Assembly: GCA_004558145.1 (NCBI GenBank)
Contig: SFDQ01000006.1
Span: 1 to 64,000 of the forward strand
Direction of reading: 5' to 3'
DNA from: Oscillospiraceae bacterium
GTDB lineage: Bacteria > Bacillota_A > Clostridia > Oscillospirales > Ruminococcaceae
Length of the DNA: 64,000 nt
Shown: positions 14,586-23,930 of the stretch, piece by piece
Layout of the letters: each line of letters starts with the position of its first letter
How positions within the stretch are numbered: the first letter of the stretch is position 1
Translations under genes and position numbers: made by a program
Notes under the pieces: generated by a model
Database searches by the model: none
What the model was told of the DNA's origin: nothing
Seen by the model: only the letters and a program-made list of their open reading frames with translations

Positions 14586-14622
14586 AAAGCCGCTTTGCGG
14601 GGATTTAAGCCCGCAAAGCGGC
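14584..14622 (-). terminator. Hairpin after spoIVB
   Basis: GCCGCTTTGCGGG (14589-14601) pairs with CCCGCAAAGCGGC (14610-14622). A T5 tract exists only on the minus side, so for spoIVB on the plus strand it is a hairpin without the usual T-run. Confidence 0.45.
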
Positions 14623-14652
14623 GCGTATGGTGGCGCAGGAGCGAAAAAAGTC

Positions 14653-14681
14653 TTGCATAAATTGGTAATATATGGTAAAAT
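14653..14681 (+). promoter_or_regulatory. Promoter of spo0A
   Basis: TTGCAT (14653-14658) and TAAAAT (14676-14681) are 17 bases apart in an AT-rich gap, 43 bases ahead of the start. No clear 0A box (TGTCGAA) is seen here. Confidence 0.65.
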
Positions 14682-14723
14682 TGGTTCCGTTAAGGGAAAT
14701 AAACAATTTGGAGGAGAAGAAAA

Positions 14724-15470
14724 ATGGAACCGATCAAATTCCTGATGACGGATACCGGCGCGGGCTGCACCGCTGCCTGCAAGGCGGCCCTGGAGGCCAA
14801 GGGCGTGGAGGTGCACGTGTGCGAGAAGAACGGCGCGGCGGCGCTGGACGCGCTGCGCACCCAGCGGCCTCAGGCGGTGCTGCTGGACGCCTTCATGCCC
14901 GAGCTGGACGCCATCTCGGTGAAGCAGCGCTACGAGCAGGAGGGCGGCCACGCCCAGTTCTACGTCACGGGGGCGTTCCAGAACGAGCAGCTGGAGCAGG
15001 AACTGCTGGACAGCGGCTTTGCCTTCTACTTCCTCAAACCCTTCGACGAGACAAGCCTGGTCAGCCGGGTGACCCGGGCCTCCGGCGCGCCGGCCCAGGG
15101 CCGCGGCGCGTCCAGCGACGAGGTCACCGTCACCGAGATCCTGCACCAGATCGGGGTGCCCGCCCACATCAAGGGCTACCAGTTTTTGCGGGACGCCATC
15201 CTGCTTACCGCCGCCGACCCGGACTATATCAACGCGGTGACCAAGCGCCTCTACCCGCAGATCGCCAAGCAGAACGGCACCACCGCCAGCCGGGTGGAGC
15301 GGGCCATCCGCCACGCCATCGAGGTGGCCTGGGACCGGGGCGACGTGGAGGTGCTGAACAGCTATTTCGGCTACACCATCCACAACCTGCGGGGCAAGCC
15401 CACCAATTCGGAGTTCATCGCCATGATCGCCGACAAGATGCGCCTGGACAAAAAGCAGCGCCGCGCCTGA
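14724..15470 (+). CDS. spo0A: Spo0A, master response regulator of sporulation
   Basis: This 248-residue regulator has an N-terminal receiver (1-117) and the Spo0A DNA-binding domain. The C-terminus is highly conserved: HQIGVPAHIKGYQFLRDAI, TTASRVERAIRHAIEVAW and KPTNSEFIAMIADK. In the receiver the phosphoacceptor is Asp55 (LLDAFMP), Thr82 and Lys105 are present, but the acidic pair reads Asp10-Thr11 instead of Asp-Asp, so Mg2+ binding may differ. GGAGG precedes the ATG. It has its own promoter and terminator. Confidence 0.96.
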   Translation: MEPIKFLMTDTGAGCTAACKAALEAKGVEVHVCEKNGAAALDALRTQRPQAVLLDAFMPELDAISVKQRYEQEGGHAQFYVTGAFQNEQLEQELLDSGFAFYFLKPFDETSLVSRVTRASGAPAQGRGASSDEVTVTEILHQIGVPAHIKGYQFLRDAILLTAADPDYINAVTKRLYPQIAKQNGTTASRVERAIRHAIEVAWDRGDVEVLNSYFGYTIHNLRGKPTNSEFIAMIADKMRLDKKQRRA

Positions 15471-15486
15471 GGGAGCGCGGCATCCC

Positions 15487-15516
15487 ATCCACCGGCTTTC
15501 GCCGGTGGATTTTTTT
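15487..15516 (+). terminator. Terminator of spo0A
   Basis: ATCCACCGGC (15487-15496), loop TTTC, GCCGGTGGAT (15501-15510), then a run of T to 15516. Confidence 0.92.
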
Positions 15517-15578
15517 GCGTATATCCTTTATAATAATATACAAAAACGGCGGTGCGCCAAAAAACGGAGGGCTGCGCG

Positions 15579-16694
15579 ATGGAAAAAACGGTCACGGCGG
15601 TGCTGGTGGCGGCGGGTTCGTCCCGCCGGATGGGGTTCGACAAACTTTCGGCCCCGCTGGGCGGCGGCACGGTGCTGTCTGCCAGCGTGGCGGCCTTCGA
15701 CCGCCACCCCCTCGTCACCGACCTGGTGCTGGTCACCGGGGCGGACGAGACCGCGGCCCGCGCCGCGGCGGCCCGCTGCCAAAAGCCGGTGGCGCTGGTG
15801 AAGGGCGGGGCCACCCGGGCCCTCAGCGCCCTGGCGGGGGTGCGTGCGGCGAAAGGGGAACTGGTGGCCATCCACGACGCGGCCCGTCCCTTCGTGAGCG
15901 AAGAGGTCATCACCCGGGTGCTGGAAGCGGCGGAAAAGACGGGTGCGGCGGCCCCGGCGGTGCCGGTGAAGGACACCATCAAGCTGGCGGACGACGCGGG
16001 CCTTGTGGAGAGCACCCCGCCCCGCCAGAAGCTCTTTGCCATGCAGACGCCCCAGTGCTTTGACCGGGCGGCGTATCTGGCGCTGGCCGGCGACGAGGCG
16101 GTCACCGACGACTGCCAGCTGTTCGAGCAGGCGGGCCGGCCGGTGCAGCTGGTGGCGGGCGAATACGAAAACTACAAGATCACCACCCCCGACGACCTGA
16201 AAGGAGAAACGACCATGCGCATCGGCCACGGCTACGACGTACATAAACTGGTGGAGGGCCGGGACCTCATCCTGGGCGGGGTGAAGATCCCCTATGAAAA
16301 GGGCCTTCTGGGCCATTCCGACGCGGACGTGCTCACCCACGCGGTGATGGACGCGCTGCTGGGCGCGGCGGCCCTGGGGGACATCGGCAAGCACTTCCCG
16401 GACTCGGACCCCGCCTATAAAGGGGCGGACAGTCTGGCCCTGGCCCGCCATGTGGCGGCGCTGCTGGCCGAACAGGGATACCGCCCGGTGAACGTGGACG
16501 CCACCATCCTCTGCCAGGCGCCCAAGCTCGCGCCCCACATCCCCGCCATGGCGCAGAATCTGGCGGCGGCGCTGGGCATGGAGTCGGGCGCGGTGAGCGT
16601 GAAGGCCACCACCGAGGAGCATCTGGGCTTCACCGGCCAGGGCCTGGGCATCGCCGCCCACGCGGTGGCCCTGCTGGAAGGCGGCAAAGTGTAA
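15579..16694 (+). CDS. ispDF: Bifunctional IspD-IspF enzyme of the MEP isoprenoid pathway
   Basis: A 371-residue fusion. Residues 1-212 are a cytidylyltransferase (nucleotide loop VLVAAGSSRRMG; IHDAARPFV) joining CTP to methylerythritol 4-phosphate. From residue 213 (MRIGHGYDVHKL, then GHSDADVLTHAVMDALLGA) it is a methylerythritol cyclodiphosphate synthase with metal-binding Asp/His residues. GGAGGG precedes the ATG. At the join AAAGGAG (16200-16206) is placed 8 bases before an in-frame ATG (16215), so the IspF half may also be made alone. ispE, the intermediate step, is not in the window. Confidence 0.94.
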   Translation: MEKTVTAVLVAAGSSRRMGFDKLSAPLGGGTVLSASVAAFDRHPLVTDLVLVTGADETAARAAAARCQKPVALVKGGATRALSALAGVRAAKGELVAIHDAARPFVSEEVITRVLEAAEKTGAAAPAVPVKDTIKLADDAGLVESTPPRQKLFAMQTPQCFDRAAYLALAGDEAVTDDCQLFEQAGRPVQLVAGEYENYKITTPDDLKGETTMRIGHGYDVHKLVEGRDLILGGVKIPYEKGLLGHSDADVLTHAVMDALLGAAALGDIGKHFPDSDPAYKGADSLALARHVAALLAEQGYRPVNVDATILCQAPKLAPHIPAMAQNLAAALGMESGAVSVKATTEEHLGFTGQGLGIAAHAVALLEGGKV

Positions 16695-16722
16695 AATCTG
16701 GCGGCCTGCCGCGAAAAAAACT

Positions 16723-16750
16723 TTGCAAGAAAACAACGGTATGTTATACT
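16723..16750 (+). promoter_or_regulatory. Promoter of the cdaA-cdaR operon
   Basis: TTGCAA (16723-16728) and TATACT (16745-16750) are 16 bases apart in the gap after ispDF. Confidence 0.65.
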
Positions 16751-16808
16751 GAAAGTTGAGATTTTCGGCGCCCGGCTGAGCCGGCGCGCCTGACAGGGAG
16801 GGCTTGGT

Positions 16809-17696
16809 TTGGCAGACTGGTTCGAAAGCGGAACGCTGACCATGGTATTCAACAATTTCCGTGCCATCACCCAGGACCCGCGCAACATCCTGGACATCCT
16901 GATCGTCGCCTTCGTCGTGTACGAGGTGATCGCCCTGGTGCGCAAGACCCGGGCGGCGCAGGTGGCCAAGGGCGCGGTGGTGCTGCTGGTGGGCTACGCC
17001 GTGGCCTACGCGCTGGAGCTGCGCACCGTGACCTATCTGATGAACGCGGTGCTGCAGATCGGTTTTCTGGCGCTCATCGTGCTGTTCCAGCCGGAACTGC
17101 GCCGTGCGCTGGAGCAGGTGGGCCGCACCGACAAATGGGCGTCGAACCTGTTCCACAGCCGCCGGTCGGACCCCAGCCTGCGGGGCAAGTGGCAGAACGC
17201 CTGCCTTGCCATCTGCGACGCCGCCGAGCAGCTCTCCGACACCAACACCGGCGCGCTGATCGTGCTGGAGCGGGGCTCCAATCTCTCGGAGATCATCCGC
17301 ACCGGCACCGCCATCAACGCCGACGTGAACCCGGAGATTTTGGGCACCATCTTCTATGAGGGCACCCCCTTGCACGACGGCGCGGTGGTGGTGCGGGACG
17401 GCACCCTCAAGGCCGCGGGATGCGTTCTGCCCCTGTCGGACAATCTGGAGATCGGCAAGGACATGGGCACCCGTCACCGGGCGGCCCTGGGCATGAGCGA
17501 GAACTCCGACGCGGTGGTGGTGGTGGTCAGCGAAGAGACCGGCATCATCTCCATGGCAAAAAACGGTGTGCTGATCCGCCGTCTGGACCGGCAGAATCTG
17601 TTCAACCTTCTGCAGGAGGAACTGGTGCCTCCCGAGGAGAAGGAATCCAAGAAGGCGCTGTTCTGGAGAGGGAAACATGAAAAAAAGAAAGATTGA
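16809..17696 (+). CDS. cdaA: Membrane diadenylate cyclase CdaA
   Basis: This 295-residue enzyme makes cyclic di-AMP from two ATP. Three membrane helices lie within about residues 25-95, followed by the DAC domain with the hallmark motifs LHDGAVVV and GTRHRAALG. The start is TTG, chosen because GGGAGGG lies about 7 bases upstream and the encoded N-terminus has the family length; the next ATG is 11 codons later. cdaR overlaps its 3' end, the usual arrangement of enzyme and regulator. Confidence 0.95.
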   Translation: MADWFESGTLTMVFNNFRAITQDPRNILDILIVAFVVYEVIALVRKTRAAQVAKGAVVLLVGYAVAYALELRTVTYLMNAVLQIGFLALIVLFQPELRRALEQVGRTDKWASNLFHSRRSDPSLRGKWQNACLAICDAAEQLSDTNTGALIVLERGSNLSEIIRTGTAINADVNPEILGTIFYEGTPLHDGAVVVRDGTLKAAGCVLPLSDNLEIGKDMGTRHRAALGMSENSDAVVVVVSEETGIISMAKNGVLIRRLDRQNLFNLLQEELVPPEEKESKKALFWRGKHEKKKD

Positions 17697-18957
17697 CCGT
17701 TCCTTTTTGAACAACCGGGGCGTGAACATCCTGCTCTCGCTGGGCATCGCCCTGCTCATCTGGACCATCGTCACTGTCTACATCGACCCGGACCAGACCA
17801 ACAGGCTCAAGGGCGTGCCGGTGAACTTTGAGCAGGACAGCCAGATGTACACCAGCCTCGGGCTGGACATCATCAACGACCCGATGGCCCAGGTCACGGT
17901 GGAACTGGCGGGCAACGGCACCGACGTCTACGGCCTTACCGCCGAGAATGTGCTGGTCTACCCGGATTATTCCATTGTCAAAGGCCCGGGCACCTGGGAG
18001 CTGAACCTGCTGGTGCGGGTGCTGGGCAACAGCGCCTCCCGCGTCACCGCCTCCACCTCCGACACCGTGACCGTGGTGTTCGACACCATCGAGAGCAAGG
18101 AGTTCACCGTGCAGGTGGAGATGGACCAGCAGATCACCATCGCCGACGGCTATGTGCTCCACAGCACCACCGCCGCGCCCTCCATCGTGACGGTGCGCGG
18201 GCCGGAGAGCGAGGTGGAGAAGATCGGCAGCATCGTGGCCAAGGTGCCCGCCAGCGCCGACCTGGAGAACCTGTCCACCAGCAAGATCGCCACCGTCACC
18301 CTGGAAGTGCGGGACGTGAACAACCAGCCCATGGACCTGGAATTCTCCAGCCTGGACAACTCCATCGTGGACGTGAACCTCACCGTCTATCAGAACGCGG
18401 AGCTGCCCCTGAGCGTCAACTTCATCAACTATCCGCCCAACTTCGACCTCAATTCGCTGGACTACACCCTCAGCCAGGAGACCATGGTGGTCTCCGGCCG
18501 CTCGTCGGTCATCCAGAACCTCACCGAGATCACCGTCAGCGACTTCGACCTCTCCAGCTTCCAGCTGGACAAGGTCTATCAGCTGCAGGTGAACCTGCCC
18601 AAGGGGGTGGAGAGCCGTGACAACATCACCACGGTGAACCTCACCTTCAACACGCAAGGCTATGCCACCAAGACCATCAACGTCAGCCAGATCCGGGTCA
18701 TCAACCAGCCCGCCAACATGGAGATCAAGGCCCTGGATTCCCGCATCAGCAGTGTGACCCTGGTGGGCCCCGAGGATGAGCTGGAAGCCCTCAGCCCCAA
18801 CAGCGTGGTGGCCGTGGTTGACGCTTCCGACATCCAGATCGCGGAAGGCCGCGAGAAGCTGGCCGCCAGCATCCAGATCCCCGCATCCACCACCATCTTC
18901 GCCACCGGCAGCTACTCGGTGGAGTGTCAGGTGAGCGCCAGCGGGGCGCAGAGCTGA
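17677..18957 (+). CDS. cdaR: CdaA regulator with YbbR domains
   Basis: This 426-residue protein has a short cytoplasmic N-terminus, one membrane helix (about residues 16-36) and an extracytoplasmic region of repeated YbbR-like beta units with recurring hydrophobic motifs such as VTVRGPESEVEKIGSI and VTLVGPEDELEAL. It binds and modulates CdaA. The ATG lies inside the last codons of cdaA (20-base overlap). glmM, often third in this operon, is replaced here by a flavoprotein gene. Confidence 0.92.
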   Translation: MKKRKIDRSFLNNRGVNILLSLGIALLIWTIVTVYIDPDQTNRLKGVPVNFEQDSQMYTSLGLDIINDPMAQVTVELAGNGTDVYGLTAENVLVYPDYSIVKGPGTWELNLLVRVLGNSASRVTASTSDTVTVVFDTIESKEFTVQVEMDQQITIADGYVLHSTTAAPSIVTVRGPESEVEKIGSIVAKVPASADLENLSTSKIATVTLEVRDVNNQPMDLEFSSLDNSIVDVNLTVYQNAELPLSVNFINYPPNFDLNSLDYTLSQETMVVSGRSSVIQNLTEITVSDFDLSSFQLDKVYQLQVNLPKGVESRDNITTVNLTFNTQGYATKTINVSQIRVINQPANMEIKALDSRISSVTLVGPEDELEALSPNSVVAVVDASDIQIAEGREKLAASIQIPASTTIFATGSYSVECQVSASGAQS

Positions 18958-20549
18958 TGCTGCTGGTGCGCGGTGTGCGCCTGCCCCTGGATACGCCCCG
19001 GCCGGAGGCCGAGGCGGCGGGCCGGGCGATGAAAATTTTGAAGATACGCCCCGGCGACGTGGCCGGCGCAGGCGTGGCCCGCCTCTCGGTGGACGCCCGC
19101 CACGGCCGGCCTTCGCTGGTGTATACCATCGGCGTGCGCCTCAAAGACGAAGGTGCGGAACTGGCTTTGGCCGGTTCCGCGCCTTGTGTTGCATTGGCCC
19201 GCCATGCCCAGTACCGCCCGCTGCCCGGCGGCGCGCCGCTGAACGACCCGCCGGTGGTGGCGGGCCTCGGGCCCGCGGGCCTGTTCGCCGCGCTGGCGCT
19301 GGCCCGGGCGGGCTACCGCCCGCTGGTGCTGGAGCGGGGCCCGGCCCTTGAAAAGCGGGTGGCCGCGGTGGAGCGCTTTTTCGCCGGCGGCGCGCTGGAA
19401 CCAAACGCCAACATCCAGTTCGGCGAGGGAGGCGCGGGCACCTTTTCCGACGGCAAGCTCACCACCCGCATCGGGGACGAGCTGTGCGGTTTTGTCACCG
19501 ACACCCTGCTGGCCCACGGCGCGCCCGCCGAGATCGCCTGGCAGCAGAAGCCCCATGTGGGCACCGACCTTTTGCGGGGAGTCATCGCCTCCATCCGCGC
19601 CGAGATCGAGGCCCTGGGCGGGCGGGTGCTCTTTGAGACCGCCCTCACCGGGCTGGAAGCGAAGAACGGGCGGCTGACCGCCGTGCGCACCACGGCGGGG
19701 CTCATCCCCTGCCAGCGTCTGGTGCTGGCGGTGGGCCACTCCGCCCGGGACACCTTCGCCATGCTGGCCGAAAACGGGCTGCCCCTGACCGCAAAGCCCT
19801 TCTCGGTGGGCTTCCGGGCCGAGCATCTGCAAACGGACATCGACCGCGGGCTCTACCATGCCGCCGCCGGCCATCCGGCGCTGCCGCCGGGGGAGTACCA
19901 GCTGAGCCACCATGTGGGCAAGCGGTGCGTCTACACCTTCTGCATGTGCCCCGGCGGGCAGGTGGTCGCCGCCGCCAGCGAAGAGGGCGGCGTTCTGACC
20001 AACGGCATGAGCTACCACGCCCGGGCGGGCAAAAACGCCAACGCGGCGGTGGTCATCAGCGTGGACGGTTCCGACTTCGGCGGCGACGCCATGAAGGCGG
20101 TGGCCTTCCAGCGGCAGCTGGAGCAGGCGGCCTTCAAGGCGGGCGGCAGCGACTACACCGCCCCCGCCGAAACGGTGCAGAGCTTTTTGAAAGGGGAGGG
20201 CGCCCTGCGTCTCTCCGCGGTGCAGCCCACCTACGACCGGGGCGTGCGCGCCTTCGATCTGGGCAGCCTTCTTCCCGCCGAACTGGCCCAGGGCCTGCGC
20301 GCCGGCCTTGCCGCCTTTGACCGCAAGCTGCCGGGCTATGCCGGGCCGTCGGCGGTGCTCACCGGCCTCGAGACCCGCACCTCCAGCCCCGTGCGGCTGG
20401 AGCGGGGAGCCGACTTCCAGTGCGCCGCGCTGCCGGGGCTCTACCCCTGCGGCGAGGGCGCGGGCTACGCCGGCGGCATCATGAGCGCCGCCGTGGACGG
20501 CCTGCGGGTGGCCCGGGCCATCATCGAGGGCAGCGCCCCCGCGGAATAA
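18957..20549 (+). CDS. FAD-dependent NAD(P)-linked oxidoreductase, YhiN/HI0933-like
   Basis: This 530-residue flavoprotein has an alpha/beta N-terminal extension of about 95 residues, then an FAD-binding motif VVAGLGPAGLFAALALARAG and the signature FGEGGAGTFSDGKL. The C-terminal FAD loop is YPCGEGAGYAGGIMSAAVDG. Such 'FAD-dependent dehydrogenase' proteins are widespread in Clostridia without a defined substrate. ATG overlaps the cdaR stop (TGATG), so it is translationally coupled; a start 11 codons upstream is possible. Confidence 0.85.
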   Translation: MLLVRGVRLPLDTPRPEAEAAGRAMKILKIRPGDVAGAGVARLSVDARHGRPSLVYTIGVRLKDEGAELALAGSAPCVALARHAQYRPLPGGAPLNDPPVVAGLGPAGLFAALALARAGYRPLVLERGPALEKRVAAVERFFAGGALEPNANIQFGEGGAGTFSDGKLTTRIGDELCGFVTDTLLAHGAPAEIAWQQKPHVGTDLLRGVIASIRAEIEALGGRVLFETALTGLEAKNGRLTAVRTTAGLIPCQRLVLAVGHSARDTFAMLAENGLPLTAKPFSVGFRAEHLQTDIDRGLYHAAAGHPALPPGEYQLSHHVGKRCVYTFCMCPGGQVVAAASEEGGVLTNGMSYHARAGKNANAAVVISVDGSDFGGDAMKAVAFQRQLEQAAFKAGGSDYTAPAETVQSFLKGEGALRLSAVQPTYDRGVRAFDLGSLLPAELAQGLRAGLAAFDRKLPGYAGPSAVLTGLETRTSSPVRLERGADFQCAALPGLYPCGEGAGYAGGIMSAAVDGLRVARAIIEGSAPAE

Positions 20550-20608
20550 AACTGTTTTTTCGCCCTTTGCGGGCGCACAGACACCCCTTGGAAAGGCAGG
20601 TGGCCGCC

Positions 20609-21874
20609 ATGGCCGAGAACCAGAATCCCAGAGACTCTTATCAATACGAGCGCATGATGCGCCAGCAGACGCAGCAGACTTTCAATGAGCAGAAGGATGC
20701 CGGGAAGTCCGCGTCCGGGAAAAGCGGCGCAACGCCGCCGCCCCCGGTGCGGGACTCCGCCCAGGAGCTGGCCCAGAGCATCCATGAGCTGGGCCGGGTC
20801 ATCGCCCAGGAGGTGGGTGGCGCTTTGGGCGACGCCACCCGTGAGATGGGCAGCGCGCTGAGCGACGCGGCGCGGGAGGTGGGCAAAAACGCCGCCCGGC
20901 AAAAGCAGCACAGCCAGGCGCAGCAGGCCGCCCAGCGGGCGGGGGACGCGCTGGCCTCCCGGATGAACCAGGCGGGGTCGAACCTCTCCAACGGACTGCG
21001 GGACGGGCTGTGCATCTTCGGCGGCACCCTGGCGGTGGTCTGCGCGGTGGCAGCCGGCCTGTCCGCCCTGGGGGCCCTTTTCACCCTGCTCATCTACTGG
21101 GACGCCATCGCCTTCGTGGGGCTTTTGTTCCTTCTGGCCGTCACGGTGACGCTTGCCTTCATCGCCCGCTGGGCCTTCGGCCAGCCCGCCCGCCGCGGGC
21201 GGATGCGGCGGTATCTGGCCGCCATGGGCAGCGACCGCTCGGTGCCTCTGCAGCGCATGGCCGAGGCCGTCCGCCGGCCGGTGAACTTCGTCAAGAAGGA
21301 CCTGGACCGCATGATCCGCCAGGGCTGGCTGCCCGACGCCTTTTTGGACGACGACGACGGGATGTTCTTCATCAGCGCCGCCGAGTACCGCAACCTGCAG
21401 CGGCGGCAGGAGGCCGCCGCCCGGGCCGAGGCCGCCCCTTCCGGCGCGAACGAGCTTGCGGAACTGATGCAGCAGTGCACCGACTTCGATTTTCTGCTGG
21501 GCGAGCACATCGCCTCCATGACCGACCAGCCCGAACTGCGGGACAGCCTGCTCCACATGCGGGTCACCACCGCCGACATCCAGAACTGGGTGAAGGCCCA
21601 CCCCGCCAGCGCGGGCAAGGTGCGCAAGTTCGCCCGCTACTACATGCCCACCACCCTCAAGCTGCTGCGCACCTACGCCGACGTGAAGGACCAGCAGGGC
21701 GAGGCGGCGGGCAACATCCGCCAGGAGATCGGCGGCATCCTCACCACCCTGAACACCGCCTTCGACAACCTGCGCAACGACCTTCTCACCGACACCGCGC
21801 TGGACATCTCCAGCGAGATCAGCGCCATGCAGACCATGCTGGCCCAGGACGGGCTGGCGGAATACCAATCTTGA
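20609..21874 (+). CDS. XpaC-like membrane protein (5-bromo-4-chloroindolyl phosphate hydrolysis family)
   Basis: This 421-residue protein has a Gln-rich, amphipathic N-terminal region (1-125), two membrane helices (about 135-190) and a helical C-terminus with KVRKFARYYMPTTLKLLRTY, the hallmark of XpaC-type proteins. In Bacillus xpaC adjoins a TelA-like gene; no telA is seen here. The biochemical function is not established despite the family name. The start ATG has GGAAAGGCAGG upstream. Confidence 0.8.
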   Translation: MAENQNPRDSYQYERMMRQQTQQTFNEQKDAGKSASGKSGATPPPPVRDSAQELAQSIHELGRVIAQEVGGALGDATREMGSALSDAAREVGKNAARQKQHSQAQQAAQRAGDALASRMNQAGSNLSNGLRDGLCIFGGTLAVVCAVAAGLSALGALFTLLIYWDAIAFVGLLFLLAVTVTLAFIARWAFGQPARRGRMRRYLAAMGSDRSVPLQRMAEAVRRPVNFVKKDLDRMIRQGWLPDAFLDDDDGMFFISAAEYRNLQRRQEAAARAEAAPSGANELAELMQQCTDFDFLLGEHIASMTDQPELRDSLLHMRVTTADIQNWVKAHPASAGKVRKFARYYMPTTLKLLRTYADVKDQQGEAAGNIRQEIGGILTTLNTAFDNLRNDLLTDTALDISSEISAMQTMLAQDGLAEYQS

Positions 21875-21893
21875 CCATAAGGAGCTCTGACCC

Positions 21894-23927
21894 ATGAATT
21901 TCCGCACCTGGCAGGTACCCAAGCCCGATGAAAAGACCGTGGCCAAACTGGCCGCGGCCATCGGTGCGCCCGGCCTGCTGGCGCGCATCCTTGTGGCCCG
22001 CGGGCTGGAAAGCCCCGAAAAGGCCATGGCCTTCCTCACGGAGGATGCTCCCCTGAGCGACCCCTTCGCGCTGAAGGATATGGACAAGGCCGTGGCGCGT
22101 ATTTTAAAAGCGGTGGATGCGGGCGAAGCCATCGTCATCTTCGGCGACTACGACGTGGACGGCGTCACCGCCACCGCCCTGCTGTTCGAGCACCTGCGGG
22201 GCATGGGTGCAAGCGTGCGCTGCAAGCTGCCCAGCCGGGACGAGGAGGGCTACGGCCTCACCGTGCCCATCGTGGAAAGCCTTGCGGAAAAGGGCTTCAA
22301 GCTCATCATCACCGTGGACAACGGCGTTTCCGCCGTGCAGGAGGTCAGGCGCGCCGCCGAGCTGGGGGTGGACGTGGTGGTCACCGACCACCATCTGCCC
22401 GGCGCGGTGCTGCCCGAGGCGGTGGCCGTGGTGGACCCCGCCCGCGCCGACGACCAAAGCCCCTTCAAATGCCTTTCCGGCGCGGGGGTGGCCTTCAAGC
22501 TGTGCGCCGCGCTGGACGGCTGTCCCCCTGAGGAACTGCTGGAGCAGTGTGGAGACCTGGCGGCCATCGGCACCGTGGCGGACGTGATGCCCCTCACCGG
22601 CGAGAACCGCACCATCGTCAAACACGGCCTTGCTTTGCTGGAAAACTGCGAGCGGCCCGGCCTTGTGGCGCTGCTGGAGGGCTGCGGTCTGGCCGACAAG
22701 CCCGTCACCTCCGAGAACATCAGCTTCGCGCTGGCACCGCGGCTCAACGCCGCCGGCCGGATGGAGACCGCCTCCACCGCGCTGCAGCTGCTGCTGTGCG
22801 AAGATTTTGAAAAGGCCCAGGCCCTCACGGCCCGCCTGAACCAGGCCAATGCCGACCGGCAGGCCGCCGAACAGACCATCCTCTCCGAGGCCGAGGCCCA
22901 GATCGCCGCCGACCCCGCCCGCCTGCGGGACCGGGTGCTGCTGGTCTGGGGCGAGGGCTTCCACCCCGGCGTCATCGGCATCGTGGCCAGCCGTCTGGTG
23001 GAAAAATACGCCCGGCCCGTGCTGGTCATCAGCGTGCAGAACGGCGAGGGCAAGGGCTCCGGGCGCAGCGTGCCCGGCTTCAACCTCCACGGGGCCATCA
23101 GCGCCTGCGCGCCGGTGCTCATCCGCTTCGGCGGCCACGCCATGGCGGCGGGACTGTCGGTGAAGGAGGAGAACATCCCCGCTCTGCGCCGGGCCATCAA
23201 CGAATTCGCCGCCAAAGAGTATCCCGTGCTGGAGACCCCGCCCCTGCGCCTGGACGCTGCCGTGCGGCTGGACTCCCTCACCGTGGCGGACGTGGAGAGC
23301 CTTTCCTATCTGGCCCCCTGCGGCCACGAAAACCCCGCCCCCGTCTTCTTTTTGCAGGACGCGGTGGTGGACGGCGTCTTCCCGGTGAGCGACGGCAAGC
23401 ACACCCGGCTGCGCCTGCGGCAGGGGAATGGCAGCATCTTCGCCGCCTGCTTCGGCACCGCCCCCGCCCAGCTGGCCTACCAGCCGGGGGACCGGGTGGA
23501 CGCGGCCCTGAGCCTCTCGGTCTACGAGGGCAAAAACGGGCCCCAGCTCTCCGCCCGGGTGCGGGCGCTGCGCCCGGCGGGCCTGCCCGACGAGGCCGTG
23601 CGGCAGGCGGCCCTTTACGAAGCATTCAACCGCGGCGCGTCCCTCACAAGTGAGGAAAAGCGCCTGCTTTTGCCGGACCGGGCCCACATCGCGGCTCTTT
23701 ACCGGCTCATCCGGCAGGAGGGCGCCTCGGTGGACGACCTGCTGCCCCTGCTGGCGCGCATGGGGGCGCAGAACACCGGGCGCACCCTTGTGGGCCTCAA
23801 AGCCCTGCGCCAGCTGGGTCTGGTGCAGGTGCGGCGGGAGAACGGCGCCCGCCGTCTGGCCCCGGCGCCGGTGGAAGGCAAAAAGGACCTTTCCGCCGCG
23901 CCCATTCTCAAAGCTCTGGAGGCATGA
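21894..23927 (+). CDS. recJ: Single-stranded-DNA-specific exonuclease RecJ
   Basis: This 677-residue enzyme degrades single-stranded DNA 5' to 3' in recombination and mismatch repair. DHH motifs are visible: VIFGDYDVDGVTATAL, VTVDNG-like IITVDNGVSA, VVTDHHLPG, and the DHHA1 motif GSGRSVPGFNLHGAI with GGHAMAAG. An OB-like region and a C-terminal winged-helix-like tail follow. AAGGAG precedes the ATG. relA starts 3 bases after its stop; apt, often between them in Firmicutes, is absent. Confidence 0.96.
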   Translation: MNFRTWQVPKPDEKTVAKLAAAIGAPGLLARILVARGLESPEKAMAFLTEDAPLSDPFALKDMDKAVARILKAVDAGEAIVIFGDYDVDGVTATALLFEHLRGMGASVRCKLPSRDEEGYGLTVPIVESLAEKGFKLIITVDNGVSAVQEVRRAAELGVDVVVTDHHLPGAVLPEAVAVVDPARADDQSPFKCLSGAGVAFKLCAALDGCPPEELLEQCGDLAAIGTVADVMPLTGENRTIVKHGLALLENCERPGLVALLEGCGLADKPVTSENISFALAPRLNAAGRMETASTALQLLLCEDFEKAQALTARLNQANADRQAAEQTILSEAEAQIAADPARLRDRVLLVWGEGFHPGVIGIVASRLVEKYARPVLVISVQNGEGKGSGRSVPGFNLHGAISACAPVLIRFGGHAMAAGLSVKEENIPALRRAINEFAAKEYPVLETPPLRLDAAVRLDSLTVADVESLSYLAPCGHENPAPVFFLQDAVVDGVFPVSDGKHTRLRLRQGNGSIFAACFGTAPAQLAYQPGDRVDAALSLSVYEGKNGPQLSARVRALRPAGLPDEAVRQAALYEAFNRGASLTSEEKRLLLPDRAHIAALYRLIRQEGASVDDLLPLLARMGAQNTGRTLVGLKALRQLGLVQVRRENGARRLAPAPVEGKKDLSAAPILKALEA

Positions 23928-23930
23928 CCC

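Noticed and set aside
14584..14622. Plus-strand terminator of spoIVB
   Set aside because: The T-tract is on the minus side only, so efficient termination of spoIVB is not supported.
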